A stretch of DNA of 64,000 bases from the NCBI GenBank assembly GCA_030386875.1, contig CM059563.1, forward strand, positions 13,658,001 to 13,722,000. Reading direction: 5' to 3'. Of this stretch, positions 57,642 to 64,000 are shown piece by piece (position 1 is the first letter of the stretch; each line of letters starts with the position of its first letter). Under the pieces are notes generated by a model. That model saw only the letters and a list, made by a program, of their open reading frames with translations, did not search any database and was not told the DNA's origin. The stretch comes from Morinoia aosen (Eukaryota > Arthropoda > Malacostraca > Amphipoda > Talitridae). The position numbers were made by a program, and so were the translations under genes.

Positions 57642-58118
57642 TATAATTGCAGTGACTATAATTACACTGATTATAATTGCAGTGATTATAATTACACTGA
57701 CTATAATTGCAGTGATTATAATTACACTGACTATAATTGCAGTGACTATAATTACACTGACTATAATTGCAGTGACTATAACTGCACTGATTATAATTGC
57801 AGTGACTATAATTACACTGACTATAATTGCAGTGACTATAATTACACTGACTATAATTGCAGTGACTATAATTACACTGACTATAATTGCAGTGACTATA
57901 ACTGCACTGATTATAATTGCAGTGACTATAATTACGCTGACTATAATTGCAGTGACTATAATTACACTGACTATAATTGCAGTGACTATAACTGCACTGA
58001 TTATAATTGCAGTGACTATAATTACACTGACTATAATTGCAGTGACTATAATTACACTGGCTATAATTGCAGTGCCTATAATTACACTGGCTATAATTGC
58101 AGTGACTATAATTACACC
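57642..58118. repeat. Minisatellite, 15-bp unit in 30-bp dimers, about 32 monomers
   Basis: TATAATTACACTGAC alternates with TATAATTGCAGTGAC. A block of roughly 120 bp containing TATAACTGCACTGATT recurs three times. It keeps frame, so the ORFs on both strands are spurious. Confidence 0.97.
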
Positions 58119-59029
58119 GAAAGACGGCGGTATATGTAAGCCGGCCACACCTTGACCTGCAGTAAAGATCTGCTAACATTTTGCGTCTTTATAGCGGTAC
58201 AACCTGCAGCAAAAGTTATTCTGTCGACTTGGCTACTTTGAATTCAAAGGCTGATTTTTCTGTCCAAAATTTTATAGTTTAATTTAAACGAAGCTCCATC
58301 TCAGCAATTTCGGCTAGAATAAATAACACGTGCATTACAAATAACACATGCATCAGCGTCCTCAAGTTGACAGAAGAACTTTTGGTCCTGTCGCACTACG
58401 TGAAGTGTTGGGAATTACAATGCCGAGCCAGGGCAGCTCACTGGCTGACCAGCTCAGAAACTGCAGAAATAAATTTTGAATTTTTTTTTGCGAGAATCTC
58501 TAGGTAAGATGTGGTCATTTTATGCAAGTGCGCGCATGGCGTGAGTGAGTAACCGCAATCCTTATTTTAAAGAAACTGTAAGAACTGTGGCACAGCGGTG
58601 CATGGACGGCATGTTTGTTTTCTGCTGCCTTGTAGCAACAAAAAATGAAATCTATCTTCTCTATTCACGCTAAAACGAATCTTTGTTTTTTTTATTATGT
58701 ATGAAATTTTGTGGAAGGAAGTCGGATGCTCTTAGAAATTTTGCTATTTAATGTAAACTTCCATGAAGGTCCATTATGATGAAATGAGAAATTCTATATC
58801 ATGAATTAGATAATGAACTAAGTATGATGAATGAAAACGGAATTGTAATATGAAGTATAAGTAACACCTTATGATCATGAAGAACAGTGACGGCAGATGA
58901 AGGAAAATGACTCGGTTAAATGGGTTAAGTTGTAGGATGCATGATGGGTTACATGCAACTTACAATAAAGTAAAGTGGTACCGTGTGATGAAGCAAAATG
59001 TGAATTTTGTATTTAAATAACGTACGGTA
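58119..59029. other. Unique intronic sequence
   Basis: It contains ATGATGAA-rich stretches near 58770-58900 but no clear unit. I see no gene. Confidence 0.45.
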
Positions 59030-59580
59030 GGGTAAATTGGGAGTTACAATGAAATATTCCGAATGATAAGGTAAAGATCGAATTACACTAGGCGCTACGA
59101 TAGCAAAGCAATATTCCATATGGTAAGGATGAGTAAGAGTTGCTATAAAATATTCCGTATGATTATGTAGAGTAGGGATTACAATGAAATTTTCTGCATG
59201 ATAAGGTAAAGATCGAATTACAATGAAACATTCCGCATGATAAGGTAAAAATCGAATTACAATGAAACATTCCGCATGATAAGGTAAAGATCGAATTGCA
59301 ATAAAATACTCCGCATGATAAGTTAAAGATCGAATTGCAATGAGATATTCCGTATGATAAGGTAAAGATCGAATTACAAGGAAATATTCTGCATGATAAG
59401 GTAAAGTGGTAAAGCAGGAGTTACCATAAAACATTCTGTATGATAAGATAAAGATCGAATTACAATGAAATATTCCGTATGATAAGGTAAAGATCGAATT
59501 ACAAGGAAATATTCTGCATGATAAGGTAAAGTGGTAAAGCAGGAGTTACAATAAAACATTACGTATTACGATAAAATAAA
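59030..59580. repeat. Minisatellite, 39-bp unit, about 13 copies, ending next to exon B
   Basis: GAATTACAATGAAATATTCC then GCATGATAAGGTAAAGATC. A longer variant with AAGTGGTAAAGCAGGAGTT recurs. The array stops about 27 bp before the exon B acceptor. Confidence 0.96.
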
Positions 59581-59607
59581 GTAACGTGAACCTTTTCGTG
59601 TGGGCAG

Positions 59608-59768
59608 CGTTCATCGCAGCGAACAGCGGGATGCCGGGGGAGAAGGGGGAGAGTGCGGGGGATACGCCCCACCCGTCCCCCCCGCACCCCCCGCACCCCT
59701 CCCCCTCCCGCCACCGGGAGCTCGTCACTTACGATCACCACGTGCTCGACGGCGAGCTCTTCCTCCAG
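59608..59768 (+). CDS. ss: Aryl hydrocarbon receptor / Spineless, exon linking bHLH to PAS-A
   Basis: This internal exon of 161 bp has two bases completing a split Ala codon, then 53 codons ending in phase 0. The encoded peptide is a low-complexity linker (AANSGMPGEKGESAG, then Pro/His-rich PHPSPPHPPHPSPS) followed by HRELVTYDHHVLDGELFLQ. AhR and Spineless proteins have a variable linker here that ends in an acidic-(E/M)FLLQ-type motif immediately before the PAS-A start ALNGF. An intron directly after that Gln fits the known AhR gene layout. The donor is CTCCAG|gtgggc. The acceptor was chosen at the first AG after the pyrimidine tract (ccttttcgtgtgggcag). A second in-phase AG 12 bp downstream (exon start 59620) would shorten the linker by four residues. 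Both start options match the phase-1 end of exon A. GC content is very high. The linker itself is not diagnostic, so the call rests on the ELFLQ end, splice phases and same-strand position after exon A. The PAS-A exon is not visible in the remaining 4.2 kb. Confidence 0.78.
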
Positions 59769-59781
59769 GTGGGCCCTGGCT

Positions 59782-59975
59782 TAGTGCTCACTGTCTTAGT
59801 GATGAGTACCTTAGTGTTTATTGTCTTGCTGCTGAGTATCTTAGTGATGAGTACCTTAGTGCTCACTGTCTTAGTGATGAGTACCTCAGTGCTCACTGTC
59901 TTAGTGATAAGTACCTTAGTGTTTATTATCTTGCTGCTGAGTATCTTAGTGATGAGTTTCTTGATCCTCATTATC
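59782..59975. repeat. Minisatellite, 24/30-bp unit, starting right after exon B
   Basis: TTAGTGATGAGTACCTTAGT followed by GCTCACTGTC or GTTTATTGTC, with TTGCTGCTGAG. It starts about 14 bp after the donor. Confidence 0.93.
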
Positions 59976-60612
59976 TAATTCCTGAGTATCTTATTCCCGA
60001 ATATCTTATTCCTGAATATCTTATTCCTGAATATCTTATTCCTGAATATCTTATTCCTGAATATCTTATTCCTGAAAATCTTATTCCCGGATATCTTATT
60101 CCTGAATATCTTATTCCTGAAAATCTTATTCCCGGATATCTTATTACTGAATATCTTATTCATGAATACTCGTATCTTATTCCCGAATGTCTTATTCCCG
60201 GATATCTTATTCCTGAATATCTCATTCATGAATACTCGTATCTTATTCACGAATATCTTATTCCCGAATATCTTATTCCTGAATATCTTATTCCTGAATA
60301 TCTTATTCCTGAAAATCTTATTCCCGGATATCTTATTCCTGAATATCTTATTCATGAATACTCGTATCTTATTCCTGAATATCATATTCCCGGATATCTT
60401 ATTCCTGAATATCTTATTCATGAAAACTCGTATCTTATTCCTGAATATTTTATTCCCGGATATCTTATTCCTGAAAATCTTATTCCCGGATACCTTATTC
60501 CTGAATATCTTATTCATGAATACTCGTATCTTATTCCCGAATATCTTATTCCCGGATATCTTATTCCTGAATATCTTATTCATGAGTACTCGTATCTTGT
60601 TCCTGAATATTT
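59976..60612. repeat. Minisatellite, 15-bp unit, about 42 copies
   Basis: TATCTTATTCCTGAA with CCCGGA, CATGAA and ACTCG variants. A higher-order block ending GAATACTCG recurs about every 100-140 bp. The 352-codon ORF over it is spurious. Confidence 0.97.
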
Positions 60613-60972
60613 TATTCCTGACTATCAACTGAGTATCTTATTCCTGACTATCTTATAACAGAGTATCTTATTCCTGACTATCTTATAACCGAGTATCTTA
60701 TTCATGACTATCTTATAACCGAGTATCTTATTCCTGACTATCTTATAACCGAGTATCTTATTCCTGACTATCTTATAACCGAGTATCTTATTCCTGAATG
60801 TCTTATAACTGAGTATCTTATTCCTGAATATCTTATAACCGAGTATCTTATCCCTGACTATTTCATAACCGAGTATCTTATTCCTGACTATCTTATTCCT
60901 GATTATGTTATTCCTGGTTATCTTATTCATGAATATCTTATTCGTGAGTAACTTGTTCCTAAGTATCATATT
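60613..60972. repeat. Minisatellite, 30-bp unit, about 11 copies
   Basis: TATCTTATAACCGAG alternates with TATCTTATTCCTGAC. It is clearly derived from the adjoining 15-bp array. Confidence 0.96.
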
Positions 60973-61727
60973 ACTGAGTACCTTAGTGCTGACTTTCTCA
61001 TTCCTGTGTACCTCATTGCGTCATGTTATACATGCTATTTCATTACAGTTTTATTCATCACTTCTAGCCCTATCACTTTTGTCTAAGGTAATGAATAAGA
61101 ATTAAGTGGCTGTCACCGAATGCTATGTGCGACATAGGTATATGTTTCAGGGGTTTAAATTAAGTTATTTTATGTTTATAGAGTGAACTAAATATAGCAC
61201 CATGTGTACGCTGGAGTGAATGCTTCACTTCAGTGATACCCTCAAATTCTCTAATTTATATGCATGATTTTAATGAAGATGATAGTTCATGTATCGTCAT
61301 TGAGCTTTATTGCGTACGTGAGACCCACGAACGTGATCACGCTGGCAAGGCTCATACGAGTTGGGCTTCATTTGCACTGCTGGAATGCTTGTGAAATGAT
61401 GAGCATCAGCCTAATTTATTACTTCATTTATTACCCGCAAATAGCAGCAACTCGGCTCAACACGTTGACTACGTTTTGGGACATGTGTGTGCCACTAGGT
61501 AAGTTGTTCATTTGCATACGAGCATAAATGAACAGCATGAATGAAAGAATTGTTCTTTTTTCTGAGAATTATCAATGAAGTTTCGTCTGCGAGCGAGCAA
61601 GCATGCCAGGACCCACCGTCGACGTGGCGGTGTGGCAACGTGCGCTGTTTGTTGTACTACCACCACTCGCTGGCGTTACACCAAATCCTTAATGTTCACT
61701 GATCGAAATTACTCTTGCCACCATCAC
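60973..61727. other. Unique intronic sequence
   Basis: Short ORFs without similarity. I see no PAS exon. Confidence 0.5.
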
Positions 61728-62690
61728 GACTCACCCCTGCCACCACCACTACTCACTCCTACAACCACCATTCCTCACCCCTGCCACCACCACCACCACC
61801 ACCACTCCTCAACCCCTGCCATCACCACTCGTCACCTCTGCCACCACCACCCCTCACCCCTGCCATCACCACTCCTCACCCCTACTACCACCTCCACCCC
61901 CAACTGACCGTCACCACTCCTCACCCCTGCCACCACCACCCCTCACCTCTGCCATCACCACTCCTCACACCTGCCACCACCACTCCTCACCCCTGCCACC
62001 ACCTCTACTCACCCCTGCCACCACCACCACTCCTCACCCCTGCCACCACCACTCCTTCCTCACCCCTACTACCACCACCCCTCACCCCTGCCATCACCAC
62101 CCCTCACCCCTGCCACCACCACCCCTCACCTCTGCCATCACCACTCCTCACACCTGCCACCACCACTTCTCACCCCTGCCACCACCACTCTTCACCCCTG
62201 CCGCCACCTCTACTCACCCCTGCCACCACCTCTACTCACCCCTGCCACCACCATTACTCACCCCTGCCGCCACCACCACTCTTCACCCCTGCCACCACCT
62301 CTACTCACCCTTGCCATCACCACTCCTCCCCCCTGCCACCACTACTCCTCACCCCTGCCACCCTGCCACCACCACCACTCTTCACCCCTGCCACCACCAC
62401 TCCTCACTCCTGCCACTACCTCTACTCACCCCTGCCACTACCACTCCTTACCCCTGCCCCCACCTCTACTCACCCCTGCCATCACCACTCCTCCCCCCTG
62501 CCACCACCACTCCTCACGCCTGCCACCACCACTGCTCACCCCTGCCACTACCACTCTTCACCCTGCTACCACCACTCTTCACTCTGCAACCACCACTACT
62601 CCCACTAACCGATATCACCCCTGCCACCACCACTACTCCGACTAACCGATATCACCCCTGCCACCACCACCACCCCCAACTGACCGTCAC
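61728..62690. repeat. Minisatellite, 21-27-bp unit, CCACCACCACTCCTCACCCC type
   Basis: TCACCCCTGCCACCACCAC recurs about 40 times with length variation from CCA triplets. The CCTGCCATCACC and ACCTCTACTC variants are patterned in blocks. The 297-codon ORF is spurious. Confidence 0.95.
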
Positions 62691-64000
62691 TGCGCGTCCG
62701 AGCGTGCACACCAGAGCGACAATAGCGGCCCGCTGGAGTGTGCACCGAGAAAGTAAGGATACCAGTTGCCGGCAGCACGGGAGCGACGCGTTTTCAGATA
62801 ATAACGCAGCTAACGACACCTCAGTTCGACCAGGGACGAGTCTCGAGAAGAATATAAGTACGGTGTGCAGCTCCAGACTAGACTTTCTTCTGCTGCTCTT
62901 TTTGTTGTACGTTTACGCTTCCGTGCCTTTGCTCTAGCTTGTTCTCAGAATAAACCTAATGATGGTTATTGCTGTTAGCGAAGCGTGTGGGTTGTTTTTG
63001 ATAACTGATGCTGATGATACAGCGATCTTTTTTCTGGTGTAATCGTCGCTTGGATGAATTCAATGAAACCTGTTTTCCATTTGATATGGCTTAAGAAAGG
63101 TATTTTGAAAATAAGATTGATGGCTTCGGGGTCAATAGATTTGCTAAGCTATCGCAGCAATCCAATGTGCAGTTTTAAGCTACATTAATTTCTCGATCAC
63201 TAGATATGAGCGTAACAGTAATTTTAACTCGTTTGCTAGGTATTACTGTCTCTAGTTGAATTCCTGTATGGGGAACGCTTTCCATTCGATGGATTGTGCT
63301 CCCGAGTTTCACTAGAGCTTTTAATGTTCTTTTGCACAGAGCATTATCATAAACTACATGCACTGTGAACGCTGTTGTAGATACAGACACTGGTCAGCTA
63401 ATTCATATTTTGAAGTTGAGAATAGAGAGCGGGTCTCTGGTAGAAGAACACCCTTCTTATCTCAACTGAAAAGAAAGAGATCACACAGCTGTATCGATTC
63501 AACTATTATCAGGAGCCATTGGGAATATATTAAAAAAAAATAATATACAAATAACAATAAAACCATCTGACAATATCCGGCATGAGTCGCGTTTAGCTTT
63601 CACCAGTTAGATTTGGGCTTGGATTTTAGGCCGTCCTCAGTTCGGCGCTAGAACGCGGGCGGTGGACGGAAGCTAAGTTTAGGCCCGGAAAGATCAGCAC
63701 GGCGGATGACCTAAACGCAAGATTAGCAGAGCAATATCAAGAATTGTGCCGTTGTAAGGGCCTAATAGTAGCGCTTATTCTATGTAGATTCAGAATTTAC
63801 AATTCATCAAACCGGTTCTAGCACAGAAGTCTGGTGTCTTCTTTTTAGTGTAGTGCAGTGTTTGTAAAAACAACTTATACTAGCACAACAAAATTAATAA
63901 CTCATAAAATCAGAGCCTTACTCTGTTTAGTAAGACAAAATTCACACTGTTGGGAATTATGCGTATTATTATTACGCCTCCTTTACTTATAGGCTACTCT
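62691..64000. other. Unique intronic sequence
   Basis: GC-rich to about 62830, with ATATAAG near 62850 and AATAAA near 62949, then AT-rich. A weak dyad (GCGTTTAG near 63589 / CTAAACGC near 63711) brackets a GC-rich 120-bp block. No gene can be supported. Confidence 0.4.

Larger units (their letters stand above)
5914..59607 (+). other. Giant intron (about 53.7 kb), phase 1, between bHLH and PAS-A linker exons
   Basis: The boundaries are the donor GCAG|gtcaga after exon A and the acceptor ttttcgtgtgggcag|CG before exon B. Both leave the reading frame in phase 1, so the exons join in frame. The intron holds about 40 tandem arrays, one LINE fragment with a nested MITE, several foldback elements and candidate regulatory islands. 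I found no additional exon with AhR-like sequence inside it, although a small alternative or non-coding exon cannot be excluded by eye. Confidence 0.85.
59769..64000 (+). other. Downstream intron of the AhR/spineless gene (partial)
   Basis: This intron starts at the donor gtgggc after exon B and continues past the window end. It contains three consecutive minisatellites (59782-60972) and a CCAC/CCTCAC-rich array (61728-62690). The rest is unique AT-rich sequence. No PAS-A coding sequence (ALNGF...) was recognised in any forward frame. Confidence 0.7.

Noticed and set aside
57603-58179. Hydrophobic IVTAIIVSVI repeat ORF resembling a membrane protein
   Set aside because: It is the reverse strand of a 30-bp AT-rich minisatellite. 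Four overlapping frames are equally open.
59600-60658. 352-codon ORF overlapping exon B
   Set aside because: It is in a different frame from the ELFLQ peptide and runs into a 15-bp minisatellite. Splice signals support the exon B frame instead.
61715-62608. 297-codon Pro/His/Thr-rich ORF
   Set aside because: Translation of a CCACCAC/CCTCACC-rich minisatellite.
62840-62960. Possible short transcription unit (ATATAAG then AATAAA about 100 bp later)
   Set aside because: The spacing is too short for a normal transcript and there is no supported initiator or ORF. Both motifs are common in AT-rich DNA.
63589-63720. GCGTTTAG / CTAAACGC dyad around a GC-rich block
   Set aside because: The arms are only about 8 bp and the interior does not pair, which is too weak to call a foldback element.
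60973-64000. Search for the PAS-A exon (ALNGF, then F(F/Y)ATxxIxxYLG)
   Set aside because: No forward frame shows the motif. The next coding exon is presumably beyond the window.

Overview
The window is eukaryotic genomic DNA and is almost entirely intron of one gene. Two short, GC-rich, intron-flanked exons encode parts of a bHLH-PAS protein of the aryl hydrocarbon receptor / Spineless family. Exon A (5723-5913, + strand) carries the bHLH DNA-binding and dimerisation domain. Exon B (59608-59768, + strand) carries the linker leading into PAS-A. Their splice phases match: A ends in phase 1 and B starts in phase 1. The intron between them is about 53.7 kb. The upstream and downstream introns run off both ends of the window. 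The bHLH sequence ([42 protein letters not shown]) is of arthropod Spineless/AhR type, so the source is probably an arthropod with a large, repeat-rich genome. A crustacean is plausible, but the sequence does not fix the species. I found no other protein-coding gene, rRNA or tRNA.

The introns are unusually rich in minisatellites. By hand sum, over a third of the window lies in about 50 separate tandem arrays, nearly all with unrelated units of 15-60 bp. The largest is a 4.1-kb array at 10915-15030, built of 28- and 29-bp monomers with higher-order structure. Most open reading frames in the window are translations of these arrays and are not genes. Several arrays carry a regulatory-looking palindrome in nearly every unit: TGACGTCA (CRE) at 29472-32968, TCAGCTGA at 34290-34880, and ACGCGT plus GCGTG at 41837-42068. 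Arrays also crowd the exons, lying about 15 bp after exon A, about 25 bp before exon B and about 15 bp after exon B.

Mobile DNA is modest but informative. A 5'-truncated non-LTR retrotransposon (about 29653-31851, minus strand) has inserted into the CRE minisatellite and split it in two. The retrotransposon was then interrupted by a 218-bp piggyBac-type MITE flanked by TTAA. There are also two copies of a CCCAGTC-ended foldback MITE about 0.8 kb apart, a hAT-like MITE candidate, an AT-rich foldback, a CRE/CCAAT-bearing foldback, a diverged inverted duplication, and a dispersed repeat shared between 5.3 kb and 46.4 kb.

The non-repetitive intron is mostly AT-rich and featureless. A few GC-rich islands are candidate regulatory elements. 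The two clearest hold perfect 14-16-bp CCATGG-centred palindromes of the RFX X-box type (17003-17018 and 47419-47432). Any regulatory role for these sites or for the arrays is inference.
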